NCBI GenBank assembly: GCA_963763325.1
Contig: CAVXOL010000018.1
Span: 124,001 to 188,000 of the forward strand
Length of the DNA: 64,000 nucleotides
From: JBBECJ01 sp963763325
Lineage (GTDB): Bacteria; Chloroflexota; Chloroflexia; Thermomicrobiales; CFX8
Direction: 5' to 3'
Part shown: positions 47,653 through 55,994 of the stretch, piece by piece
Position numbering within the stretch: position 1 is the first letter of the stretch
How the letters are laid out: each line of letters starts with the position of its first letter
Notes under the pieces: model-generated
Databases searched by the model: none
The model's input: the letters and a program-made list of their open reading frames with translations, nothing else
Told to the model about the DNA's origin: nothing
Position numbers and translations under genes: made by a program

Positions 47653-50100
47653 ATGGATCTGACCGCTGAGCGATCGTTCGCGCCGTTGCTCCGCGCAGCG
47701 CGCCAGCGAGCGGGAATGACGCAGCAACAGCTTGCTGAACGGGCAGGCATCAGCGTGCGTGCCGTCAGCGACCTGGAGCGCGGCATCAATCGCGCGCCGC
47801 GAGCGAGGACGCTATCACTGATGGCGGGTGCACTTGGCCTGCCCGGCGACGAGCGGGACCGATGGCAGGCGATCTGTGCGCTGGATTCACCGATCGACCA
47901 GCTTCAATCGGTGACGACGAACCACACTCAGCCGTTGTCTCGTCCGCTGACGTCGTTCGTCGGGCGCGACGACGAGGTGCGCGACGTCAGCGAGCTGCTC
48001 ACGCAGGCCGACACCCGGCTCGTCACATTGACCGGCCCTGGCGGCGTCGGTAAGACGAGGCTGGCACTCGCGGTCGCCGAGCACGTCATGCCTGTGTTCC
48101 CCGATGGTTTCTACGTCGTGAACCTGGCGCCGCTGACCGATCCGGCGCTGGTGATTCCAACCGTCGCCCAGACGCTCGGCGTACGTGTGGCTGGCATCCA
48201 GTCGGTTCAGGAGGCCATCGCGACCTGGTTGCGGCATCGAACGATGCTCGTTGTCCTCGACAACTTCGAGCATCTGCTGGCAGCCGCTCCTGAGGTCGCA
48301 ACCTTGCTCAACCTCAGTCCTGGCCTGACAATCCTCGCCACCAGCCGCGCGCCGCTTCGAATCAGTGCCGAGCGCGAGTTCCAGGTGCCGCCGCTGGCAG
48401 TGCCGGCCGGTGACCGGCTCCTCGCGCGAGACCTGACTGGATCGGGTGCGGTTCACCTCTTCGTCGACCGCGCCCAGGCGGTTCGGACCGGCTTCTGCCT
48501 GACCGACGAGAACGCCGCGACGGTCGCGGCCATTTGCGCGCGGCTGGACGGGCTGCCGCTGGCGATCGAGCTTGCCGCTGCCCGCCTGCGGCTGTTGTCG
48601 CCGCAGGAATTGCTGGCCCGTCTGACGCACAGCCTACCGCTTCTGGTGGACGGCCCGCGTGATGTCCCCGACCGCCAACGGACACTGTTCGACACGATCG
48701 CCTGGAGCTACAACCTGCTGGCCGAACCGGAGCAGCGGCTGTTTCGCCAGTTGACGATCTTTGCTGGCGGCTGGACGCTCGAAGCCGCCGAAGCCGTCAG
48801 TGACTCAGATCTGGATGTCCTTGACGGCATGACCACTTTGATCGATCACAATCTCGTTCGACAACTGGTCCACCGTGGCGCCGAGTCACGCTATTCCATG
48901 TTGGAGACGATTCACGAGTTCGGGCGGCAACGGCTTGCTGAGCACGACGAACTCGACGCTGTCGCGGGACGACACCTGACGTACGTCGCCGCCTCAATCG
49001 AGCGCATGAATGCTGGACTCGGCAGCCACGAGCAAGAGATTTGGCTTGAGCGGCTGCTGCCCGAAATTGACAACGTGCGACGTGCCTTGTCCTTTGCGTT
49101 GGAGCGCAACGATGGCCTGACAGCACTCCGACTGGTCATCGGTTCAGAACTCATATGGTTCAGTCGTTCCATACTGCGTGAGGCAGTCGACTGGCTGTCG
49201 AGGGCGCTTGCCATCGCCGACGATCTGCCGGTGGCGATCGTCGGCGATGCATACACTGCGCTCGGCACGTATGCATTCGAGACTCATGACTATGCTCTCG
49301 CGGAACCCGCTTTCGAGCGCGCGATCGAACTGTATGAGTCTGCCGCCAACCAGCTTGGAATAGCACAAGCAACCAACGGGCTAGCGTGGTCGGCTATGTA
49401 TGAGGGTCGCTATCAACGTGCTGAGGACCTTGCAGAGCATGTTTTTGAGATCGCGGGTGCGGTGGGTGATCGGCCATTGATGGCGGTTGCGCACGAGTTG
49501 TTGGCTCTGCTGATGACCCGGAATGGCGAATACGACGCAGCAATCGCTCGGTGTCAGATTGCTCTTGACCTGTATCGGGCTGATGGTAACCGTCTGGCCG
49601 CACGCCATGCACTTGCTTTTCTTGCGGGGTTTGCGCTCTGGAAGGGTGATCTCGACCGGGCCGAACGATGGGGAAGAGAGGCGCTAGCGGCGGTTCCCGA
49701 GAGTTTGGAAGACAGTTTCACATTGGGTTATCAGGTGCTTGGCTTGGTAGAACTCGAACGGGCGAACTACCTGGATGCAGGGACGCTTCTCCAAAAGAGC
49801 CTGGCTCTTAGTGACCCGAAACAGAACGGCATGCCGGTTGCCGAATGCTTCGAAGGGTTAGCAGGCGTTGCCGCCGGACTCAAGGATGCGGAGCGTGGGG
49901 CAACGCTTCTGGGAGCTGCCGAGGCCACGCGGGAGCGATTCCGAACACCAATTCCCCCTCCGCGACAGAATCGCTACGATCGAACGCTCGCGGCGATCAA
50001 ATCTCAGATGTCAACCGATGCGCTGGAGGCTGCATGGAAACTCGGTCGCTCGCTTTCAGGGGACGATGCAGCGAGTTACGCGCTCGAACCTGATTCCTGA
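47653..50100 (+). CDS. XRE / NB-ARC ATPase / TPR transcriptional regulator (STAND type)
   Basis: An 815-residue regulator. Residues about 10-70 are an XRE helix-turn-helix (QRAGMTQQQLAERAGISVRAVSDLERG). Residues about 95-350 are an NB-ARC NTPase: Walker A GPGGVGKT, Walker B MLVVLDNFEHL, sensor ATSRAPLR, GLPLAIELAAARLR. From about 480 a TPR region follows. Members switch on transcription after ligand and ATP binding. In many Chloroflexota relatives a LuxR-type helix ends the same protein; here it is a separate overlapping frame (50100-50321). The C-terminal part has poorer GC at third positions than the N-terminal part. Confidence 0.88.
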   Translation: MDLTAERSFAPLLRAARQRAGMTQQQLAERAGISVRAVSDLERGINRAPRARTLSLMAGALGLPGDERDRWQAICALDSPIDQLQSVTTNHTQPLSRPLTSFVGRDDEVRDVSELLTQADTRLVTLTGPGGVGKTRLALAVAEHVMPVFPDGFYVVNLAPLTDPALVIPTVAQTLGVRVAGIQSVQEAIATWLRHRTMLVVLDNFEHLLAAAPEVATLLNLSPGLTILATSRAPLRISAEREFQVPPLAVPAGDRLLARDLTGSGAVHLFVDRAQAVRTGFCLTDENAATVAAICARLDGLPLAIELAAARLRLLSPQELLARLTHSLPLLVDGPRDVPDRQRTLFDTIAWSYNLLAEPEQRLFRQLTIFAGGWTLEAAEAVSDSDLDVLDGMTTLIDHNLVRQLVHRGAESRYSMLETIHEFGRQRLAEHDELDAVAGRHLTYVAASIERMNAGLGSHEQEIWLERLLPEIDNVRRALSFALERNDGLTALRLVIGSELIWFSRSILREAVDWLSRALAIADDLPVAIVGDAYTALGTYAFETHDYALAEPAFERAIELYESAANQLGIAQATNGLAWSAMYEGRYQRAEDLAEHVFEIAGAVGDRPLMAVAHELLALLMTRNGEYDAAIARCQIALDLYRADGNRLAARHALAFLAGFALWKGDLDRAERWGREALAAVPESLEDSFTLGYQVLGLVELERANYLDAGTLLQKSLALSDPKQNGMPVAECFEGLAGVAAGLKDAERGATLLGAAEATRERFRTPIPPPRQNRYDRTLAAIKSQMSTDALEAAWKLGRSLSGDDAASYALEPDS

Positions 50101-50321
50101 TGGAGCACCCGGTCACGGAGCGGAGCGACAGCGCGTTATCTGCACGCGAAGTCGAGGTACTGCGATCGGTTGCCGATGGCCTCTCCGACCGAGAGATTGC
50201 CGAACGGCTCTTTATCAGCCGCCATACCGTTGCCCACCACGTGACGAGCATCCTCAATAAGCTCGGTGTCTCGTCTCGAACTGCGGCGGCAACCCATGCG
50301 GTTCGCAAGCAGCTTGTCTAA
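50100..50321 (+). CDS. LuxR-type helix-turn-helix, detached from the STAND regulator
   Basis: A 73-residue GerE/LuxR DNA-binding domain: LSAREVEVLRSVADGLSDREIAERLFISRHTVAHHVTSILNKLGVSSRTAAATHAV. It starts at the ATG in TGATG overlapping the stop of the large regulator. In related proteins this domain is fused in frame to the XRE-NB-ARC-TPR protein, so either a frame break has split it or it is a translationally coupled subunit. Confidence 0.8.
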   Translation: MEHPVTERSDSALSAREVEVLRSVADGLSDREIAERLFISRHTVAHHVTSILNKLGVSSRTAAATHAVRKQLV

Positions 50322-50519
50322 CCACTCAGCGAAATAGGCAACATCAGCTATCGTCGCGAAGCGGCCAAATGGCTGATCTCCGCGATGTGCCAGTCGCACC
50401 GGACGCGCATGCTGCAACCAGATTCCTGACACACGGAACTGGTTCAGCAACCAGCGATGATTCGGAGGCGCATCGTGCGTACGACACACGTTCCTCACCA
50501 CGGCTCCTCGTCCCAGAAA

Positions 50520-50774
50520 ATGTCCCGTGCGGCGCGTATAACCATGCTGGCGACGGTTCTTCTGGCCGGCACATTCGTGGTAACCGTGACGAATGACGGC
50601 TCCGCGGCTGCCCAGTCCCTGCAACCGCAAGGCAGACACTGCTTTGAGGCCTGGGGGATCGAAGGCGCCGCACTCTGGTTACTATGCCCTGGCGCCTACG
50701 GCCACGATGCGAGTGACCGGGAGCGAGAAGCCCAGTCGACCCAGAATCAAATGCGCTCGATCAGCAACGAATGA
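50520..50774 (+). CDS. Small secreted protein, 84 residues (hypothetical)
   Basis: An N-terminal signal peptide is likely: MSRAARITMLATVLLAGTFVVTVTNDGSAAAQS, with an Ala-x-Ala site near residue 32. The mature part has two Cys and a polar acidic end (ASDREREAQSTQNQMRSISNE). The ATG at 50520 is chosen for the signal peptide; the frame is open from 50457. No ribosome site is obvious and no family is recognised. Confidence 0.4.
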   Translation: MSRAARITMLATVLLAGTFVVTVTNDGSAAAQSLQPQGRHCFEAWGIEGAALWLLCPGAYGHDASDREREAQSTQNQMRSISNE

Positions 50775-50922
50775 ACCGATGGACGTACTGGCCCGGCCAT
50801 CCCGGATTCGAGAGTGGGTCTTCCGCCGGCATCACGCGATGGGTCGCCACTCCGTTCCAGCCGGGATTTACGCATCCGGGTGACACTCATTGAGTTGGAG
50901 TAGCGACGGGTAGCGTCAACAC

Positions 50923-51705
50923 TCATCCTGCTCCACTCACCCACGCCAGCGCATTCCGCCAGAGCGTCGTGTAGCCTGGCCATTGCGCGAACGTCTCTGG
51001 GAGCCAGTGCGGGCCAACATCGGAGGTCCAGGCGATGGCGCGGCCCGCACCGTAGCTGCCGGCGACGAGCAGCGGGTGACCGCCAGCCTCGTCGTCGGCC
51101 TGCAGGAGCAGTTCGACGCCCTCCTGGGCCTTGAGCTGGACCTCGTTGTAGCCGAGCAGGACCGGCCAGTCGCCGTCGATCCCGGCCAGGATCGGGTGGG
51201 CGCCGTCGCCGACGACCTGCGGGTGCATCCCTTCCGGCACCTCGACCCGGTCGTCGTAGGGCAGCATGGTGACTGGCAGGACATCCTCGATCGGTGAGCG
51301 GTGGTAGCGGGCCGCGCCGTGGATGCCCTGGTAGCTGTAGTAGCCGCCCATCATGATCAGCCCGCCACCGGCGCGGACGTACTCGCGGATCAGCTTCAGC
51401 CGGTTCGGGGTCGTCTTGCCGCCCTCATAGGAGTCCGGGTGCAGCAGCAGCGTGTTCGAGCCGATGTCGCTCAGGATAACGGCGCCGTACTCGCTCAACC
51501 CTTCCAGGTCACCGGGGAACTCGCGGGCCGCGATGTGCGACGGCATGTAGTGCAGGTCGAAGTCGCTCCCCTCCAGTGCGCGCACGAGATGGCCGGCTCC
51601 GAGCGCATAGCTGGCGCTGACGAAAAAGTCCCAGCCCTTGTAGTCGGTCTTGCTCGACACCCACGACTCACCCGCCAGCAGTACCCGTGTCTTCGTTGCG
51701 CTCAT
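50923..51705 (-). CDS. Glutamine-amidotransferase-like (ThuA-type) protein
   Basis: A 260-residue protein of the class I glutamine-amidotransferase-like fold used by ThuA and related proteins. It begins VLLAGESWVSSKTDYKGWDFFVSASYALGAGHLVRALEG and has GGGLIMMGGYYSYQGIHGAARYHRSPIEDVLPV in the middle; no catalytic Cys is seen at the nucleophile elbow, so it is not an ordinary glutaminase. The ATG at 51705 with GGGAGTAGGA upstream is preferred over the far upstream frame start. Function unknown, possibly sugar-related. Confidence 0.75.
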   Translation of the reverse strand: MSATKTRVLLAGESWVSSKTDYKGWDFFVSASYALGAGHLVRALEGSDFDLHYMPSHIAAREFPGDLEGLSEYGAVILSDIGSNTLLLHPDSYEGGKTTPNRLKLIREYVRAGGGLIMMGGYYSYQGIHGAARYHRSPIEDVLPVTMLPYDDRVEVPEGMHPQVVGDGAHPILAGIDGDWPVLLGYNEVQLKAQEGVELLLQADDEAGGHPLLVAGSYGAGRAIAWTSDVGPHWLPETFAQWPGYTTLWRNALAWVSGAG

Positions 51706-51757
51706 TCCTACTCCCTCAATTGCACCGCTCGTCATCCCGTGCCTGGCATTGTAGCGA

Positions 51758-51818
51758 CCGCGAAACCCCTCCCCAACCCCTCCCCTGAAAATGGAGGGGT
51801 TGGGGAGGGGTTTCGCGG
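51758..51818. repeat. 61-bp perfect palindrome (REP-like)
   Basis: 26-base arms (51758-51783 and 51793-51818) built on CGAAACCCCTCCCCAACCCC pair perfectly around a nine-base loop. It lies between divergent genes (amidotransferase-like and pdxH). On either strand it would be a very stable hairpin; there is no U-tract. Confidence 0.75.
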
Positions 51819-51890
51819 TATCATCGGCTCGCCCGATTCCCGGCGCACGATTAACGGCAGCGTAAGCGGACAAGGTTGGACAACAACACG

Positions 51891-52559
51891 ATGAGCGACA
51901 CGGAAACGAACCAGCACGGCCTCGCGATAGCCGACCTGCGTCGTGAATACAGCCTCGAAGGGCTTGACGAAGGCGACCTCGACCCAAGCCCGTTCCGTCA
52001 GTTCGAGCGTTGGTTCCGGCAGGCAATGGACGCTCAGGTACTCGAAACCAACGCGATGACGCTGGCGACCGCCACCGCTGATGGCGTCCCATCGGCCCGA
52101 ATCGTCCTCCTGAAGGGGATGGACGACGACGGCTTCGTCTTCTTTACCAACTACGACAGCCGTAAGGGTAACGAGCTGGCCGAGAACCCACGTGCTGCCC
52201 TGCTGTTCTACTGGGCCGAAATCACCCGCCAGGTACGGGTCGACGGCGATGTTACGAAGGTCAGCGAAGAAGAGTCAGCCGCCTACTTCGCCAGCCGCTC
52301 GGAACTGAGCCGCCTCGGAGCCTGGGCATCGCGGCAGAGCACGACGATCCCGGACCGCGCTCACCTCGACAGCCGGCTGGCCGAGCTGATCGACCAGTAC
52401 CGTGAGACGGAGATACCGTTGCCCCCGTACTGGGGAGGCTACCGGCTCGTCCCGCGTGCCTTCGAGTTCTGGCATGGCCGCCCAAACCGCCTTCACGACC
52501 GGCTCTGCTACACGCGCGAACCAGACGGTAGCTGGACCGTTCGCCGTTTGTCGCCATAG
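51891..52559 (+). CDS. pdxH: Pyridoxamine 5'-phosphate oxidase
   Basis: A 222-residue FMN enzyme that oxidises pyridoxine or pyridoxamine 5'-phosphate to pyridoxal 5'-phosphate. The FMN-binding core is PSARIVLLKGMDDDGFVFFTNYDSRKGNELAENPRAALLFYWAEITRQVRVDG; the substrate motif FEFWHGRPNRLHDRLCYTREPDGSW and the C-terminal RRLSP are conserved. The ATG at 51891 is chosen; a TTG at 51876 is also possible. The frame is intact. The palindrome at 51758 lies upstream. Confidence 0.92.
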   Translation: MSDTETNQHGLAIADLRREYSLEGLDEGDLDPSPFRQFERWFRQAMDAQVLETNAMTLATATADGVPSARIVLLKGMDDDGFVFFTNYDSRKGNELAENPRAALLFYWAEITRQVRVDGDVTKVSEEESAAYFASRSELSRLGAWASRQSTTIPDRAHLDSRLAELIDQYRETEIPLPPYWGGYRLVPRAFEFWHGRPNRLHDRLCYTREPDGSWTVRRLSP

Positions 52560-52647
52560 CGCGACGAATGCGCGCGTTGCGGATGGTTGCGTCGCGACTA
52601 CGCTGGCCGGAACTCGATCCTGGAGGGACAGTTGACCTGAAGCGGTC

Positions 52648-53589
52648 GTGACTCTACAGTCCGACCATCGCCATCGTGTGTTCGTGAGAGGGGCGCGACC
52701 GTGTCCGAATCCCGAATCAGCCCGCTCGCTGAGGGTTGTTGTCTTCACCGATGTCCCGCAGGTTGCTGCCGCCTACCCGCAAATCCTCGCCGGACATGGG
52801 CATAAGGTCGTCGGCATCGTGACCTCGCGCAAGCGCAATTTCGGCTACGCCGATGTCGTCAGCAACGCCCCGGAGTCCGCAACGGTCATCGTTTCCGACC
52901 ATCCCAGCCACTGGGCGGCGATGCTCGCGCCGCTGCGGCCCGACCTTATCGTTTCGACCGTCTTCCCATGGCGCATTCCGCAGGCCGCGCTCGATCTGCC
53001 GCCGCTCGGCGCCATCAACCTGCATCCGTCGCTCCTTCCGAAGTATCGAGGCACGATGACACCCAACTGGACCCTGCTGAACGGGGAACGGACATCTGGC
53101 CTGACCGCGCACCGGATGGTCGCGGATTTTGACGCCGGACCAATCCTCGCCCAGGTCCCGATCGAGGTCAGCGACGACGATGATCTCATGACGTATCTGC
53201 GGTCACTGTTCAGTCACATGCCGGCGGTCCTGTCGACCGCCCTCAAACGGGTGATCGCCGGTGATCCTGGTGATCCGCAGGATGAGTCACAGGCGACCTA
53301 CTTTGGCCAGTTGCCTGAGGATCAGCGGGTCATCGACTGGAACAGCCCGGCGCTCCGTATCCACAATCAGGTACGGGGTTTCGGCGCCTTCCTCTTGCCG
53401 CCCGGCGCGTTGGCCACCATCGACGGCGTCCCGTCACGCATCCTGCGCACGCGCTTACTGGCTGACCAGGAAACCATCGCTGGCGCGACGCCTGGCACCG
53501 TCATCGGTCACGACGACGATGGACTGACGATCCAGTGTGGCGATCGTCCGATTCGTTTGCTCGAGTACGCGCCGGAAACGACCGACTGA
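52648..53589 (+). CDS. Methionyl-tRNA formyltransferase-like formyltransferase
   Basis: About 300 residues. The formyl-transferase core is GAINLHPSLLPKYRGTMTPNW (Asn-His site, SLLPKYRG motif) and the catalytic Asp in DFDAGPILAQVPI. The C-terminal Fmt-like domain is short. The start is unclear: GTG at 52648 gives a 26-residue out-of-family leader, whereas GTG at 52701 has GAGAGGGG seven bases upstream but is out of frame, hinting at an indel near 52725. The housekeeping fmt gene is usually beside def, which is absent, so this may act on another formyl acceptor. Confidence 0.75.
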   Translation: MTLQSDHRHRVFVRGARPCPNPESARSLRVVVFTDVPQVAAAYPQILAGHGHKVVGIVTSRKRNFGYADVVSNAPESATVIVSDHPSHWAAMLAPLRPDLIVSTVFPWRIPQAALDLPPLGAINLHPSLLPKYRGTMTPNWTLLNGERTSGLTAHRMVADFDAGPILAQVPIEVSDDDDLMTYLRSLFSHMPAVLSTALKRVIAGDPGDPQDESQATYFGQLPEDQRVIDWNSPALRIHNQVRGFGAFLLPPGALATIDGVPSRILRTRLLADQETIAGATPGTVIGHDDDGLTIQCGDRPIRLLEYAPETTD

Positions 53590-54222
53590 TTACGACGTTG
53601 TGTCCGGAACGAAGACCGCGAACCCATCGGCAAGGTCGACGAACAGTGCGTCGCCCGGCTGGAGGGCGATTCGCCATGACATCCAGAGGTCGCCGATCGC
53701 TCCGGCAGCGTTAACCACCAGACAGAAGAGGATCATCCCGGTCGCTGCATCCCAGACCACTGCAAGCGGCAGGCCGATCGCTGACAGCACCACCAGCGGC
53801 GCGAGACCGATCATCAGGTACGGCCGCTTTCCGACCGGGTTGGGGAACGTCGTGTAGGCGAAGCCGGGACCAATCCCATACGAAGGACGCACCCCAGCCA
53901 GCATCGCCGCGAAACCGTGAACCGCCTCATGCAGCAGTGGTACCAGCACCAGCGCGACAACCGAACCCAACAACAGGTTCGGCAGCGTCACCGCGACCTC
54001 GCTGATGTAGCGGCCACCCAGCATTCCTACCGTCACGCTGAAGAACACCCACCAGAACGGGATCAGGATCATCCCGGCGATCGACCCCCGCCACATGTCA
54101 AACCGCTGGTGCGTCTTCAGCCGATAGCCAGCGATGTTTGGAGGACTCGTTCGCGGCGGTTCCCCAATCCATGGCCGTAACCTGACGGCCTTCTTGTCCT
54201 GTGCCGCCTCATCCTGTGCCAT
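53590..54222 (-). CDS. DUF3267-like membrane protein with HExxH motif
   Basis: A 210-residue inner-membrane protein with about five hydrophobic helices. The zincin-type HEAVH is in VLVPLLHEAVHGFAAMLAG, as in the DUF3267 putative peptidases related to M50 site-2 proteases. A second conserved polar block is GPGFAYTTFPNPVGKRPYLMI. The ATG at 54222 with GGAGCGA upstream is preferred over the frame start at 54351. Substrate unknown. It is on the minus strand facing the formyltransferase. Confidence 0.75.
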   Translation of the reverse strand: MAQDEAAQDKKAVRLRPWIGEPPRTSPPNIAGYRLKTHQRFDMWRGSIAGMILIPFWWVFFSVTVGMLGGRYISEVAVTLPNLLLGSVVALVLVPLLHEAVHGFAAMLAGVRPSYGIGPGFAYTTFPNPVGKRPYLMIGLAPLVVLSAIGLPLAVVWDAATGMILFCLVVNAAGAIGDLWMSWRIALQPGDALFVDLADGFAVFVPDTTS

Positions 54223-54328
54223 CGGTCGCTCCTGTCTCACGCTTAGAAGTATGCACGCCGACACGTTCAGCGGTTGAGGCTTCGTACGACCACCGCTACG
54301 CTCGACAGGACGGCATCGCCGAATGAAG

Positions 54329-55069
54329 CTATGGTTCAGAGAGAAACGCAATGACAGCCTTGTTGAACACCTCGGGGCGTTCCAGCATCGGTTTGTGACC
54401 GCAGCGGGGGATCACACACCGGCGCGCGTCAGGAATTAGTTCGGCCAGCCGGTCGGCGATGGCGGGTGGCACAAGCGGATCGTTCTCTCCCCAGACAATC
54501 AGCACGGGCGCGGCGATCTTTCCCAGTTCCGGCTCGAGGTTGGCGACCATCAACTGGTTAGCGGCGCTCCAGACAGTGCGCGGTCCGGCGATGGCGGCAT
54601 CGGTTGCCAGCAGGTGCAGGAAGTGCGGCGGTGTGTAGCGCATCTCGCGCCCCAGACGCAGCACATGTTGCAGCCGGCTCTGGCGCGGAAGCGGAACGGC
54701 GGCATCGACCAATACCAACCGCATGACCTTCGCTGGGTATTCGGCGGCAAGCTGGGCAGCGATGTAACCACCCATCGAGTGTCCGACGATATGGGCACGC
54801 TCGATTCCGACAATCTCCATCCAGCGCGTGAGGAGTCTGGCCGATTCGGAGAGGACGAAGGACTTGTTTCTGCGGCTGCGGCCGAAGCCGATCAAATCGA
54901 TCGTATAGACCGTAAACCGATCCGCCAGCGTATCGACGTTGTGACGCCACCAGCGGCTCGACGCCGAAAGCCCGTGAATCAGTATCACTGGATCGCCCGA
55001 TCCAGTACGCTGATAGTGCAATCGCACGCCATCCAGATCGCTCCAACACCTCTCGGTCACGCGGATCAT
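54329..55069 (-). CDS. Alpha/beta hydrolase, second of a pair
   Basis: A 246-residue alpha/beta hydrolase. Oxyanion-hole HGLSASSRWW, nucleophile GHSMGG, acid in WGENDPLVP and His in GCGHKPMLERP form a full triad. The ATG at 55069 overlaps the stop of the upstream hydrolase (ATGA). It is a paralogue of that gene (about 277 residues). A carboxylesterase or C-C hydrolase role is plausible; no substrate can be named. Confidence 0.85.
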   Translation of the reverse strand: MIRVTERCWSDLDGVRLHYQRTGSGDPVILIHGLSASSRWWRHNVDTLADRFTVYTIDLIGFGRSRRNKSFVLSESARLLTRWMEIVGIERAHIVGHSMGGYIAAQLAAEYPAKVMRLVLVDAAVPLPRQSRLQHVLRLGREMRYTPPHFLHLLATDAAIAGPRTVWSAANQLMVANLEPELGKIAAPVLIVWGENDPLVPPAIADRLAELIPDARRCVIPRCGHKPMLERPEVFNKAVIAFLSEP

Positions 55070-55899
55070 CCTTGTCTGGTTCCATCTGGATCGCTGCCAG
55101 CGAGAAACTGTTCGATCGCCGAGACCAAGGCGTCCGGTGCAGTGTAGTTCAATGCGTGCGCGACCCCTGGGACAACGGCAACCGTCCCGTTCGGCGCGAG
55201 CTGGGCGAGATGCTCGATCCAGCCTTGCGGCGCAATCGGGTCGTGCTCGCCGCGCAGGACAAGCACCGGCATCGGCATCAACGGCATCTTCTCCTCGATT
55301 CGGTCGCGCATCATGAAGCGAGCCGTCTTCCACTGCCAGCGTACACCGAAACGAAGGTAGTCAAGTCCCTGAAGCAGCCACAGGGCTAGCGGCTCGTGCA
55401 GCAGATCGAGAGCCAGCCGCCAGACGTGCTGCGCCAACGTCCGTGCGGACGCGTCGGCTGTCGGCCCAACTAGAACGGCATGGCTGACCATCTCCGGATA
55501 GCGTACCGCCAGATCGGCGATGATCTGGCAGCCGAACGAGTTGCCGACCAGTACGGCGCATGTGATGTGTCTTCGCCGCATCCACCCAGCCAGGACGTCT
55601 GCCAGTTCCGGCACGTCCAGCACTCGTTCCGGCTTATCGCTCAGGCCGTAGCCAGGCAGGTCAGGAGCAAAGACCGGAAAGCGACCGGCCAGCCGCTCGG
55701 CGGTTGGGATCATATAGCTGCTCGATACCGCGTATCCGTGGACGAGGACGATCTGCGGCGCAATCGGCGGCGCTGGCTTGACGCTGATGACAGCGTGACA
55801 GCGCAGACCAGACAGCGTCGTCCACGTACTCCCCAGCGCCGGTGCGCTGCTCGTTGGTTGGGCATGCGTCAAGGCTCTCTCCCCTTCCCCATCCCTCAT
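55066..55899 (-). CDS. Alpha/beta hydrolase, first of a pair
   Basis: A hydrolase of up to 277 residues. The oxyanion-hole region is VLVHGYAVSSSYMIP, the nucleophile motif is GNSFGCQ (Asn in place of the usual His before Ser), the acid is in LRGEHDPIAPQ and the His is in GVAHALNYTAP. A TTG at 55872 with GGAGAG upstream is a better-supported start than the ATG at 55899. It overlaps its paralogue by four bases; the two are co-translated and may form a heteromer or act in sequence. Confidence 0.85.
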   Translation of the reverse strand: MRDGEGERALTHAQPTSSAPALGSTWTTLSGLRCHAVISVKPAPPIAPQIVLVHGYAVSSSYMIPTAERLAGRFPVFAPDLPGYGLSDKPERVLDVPELADVLAGWMRRRHITCAVLVGNSFGCQIIADLAVRYPEMVSHAVLVGPTADASARTLAQHVWRLALDLLHEPLALWLLQGLDYLRFGVRWQWKTARFMMRDRIEEKMPLMPMPVLVLRGEHDPIAPQGWIEHLAQLAPNGTVAVVPGVAHALNYTAPDALVSAIEQFLAGSDPDGTRQG

Positions 55900-55960
55900 G
55901 CTTCGTGCCCAGCCTTCGCCCAGTTTCGCACGGACCCCGCCAACTGCTCTACGGGCCGGT

Positions 55961-55969
55961 TGCTATACT
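55961..55969 (+). promoter_or_regulatory. Extended -10 promoter of selB
   Basis: TGC-TATACT (55961-55969) is an extended -10 box without a clear -35. Transcription should start near 55976, about 20-30 bases before the selB start. Confidence 0.5.
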
Positions 55970-55994
55970 CAGGCGTGCCGCCCGGCTTGTGAAG

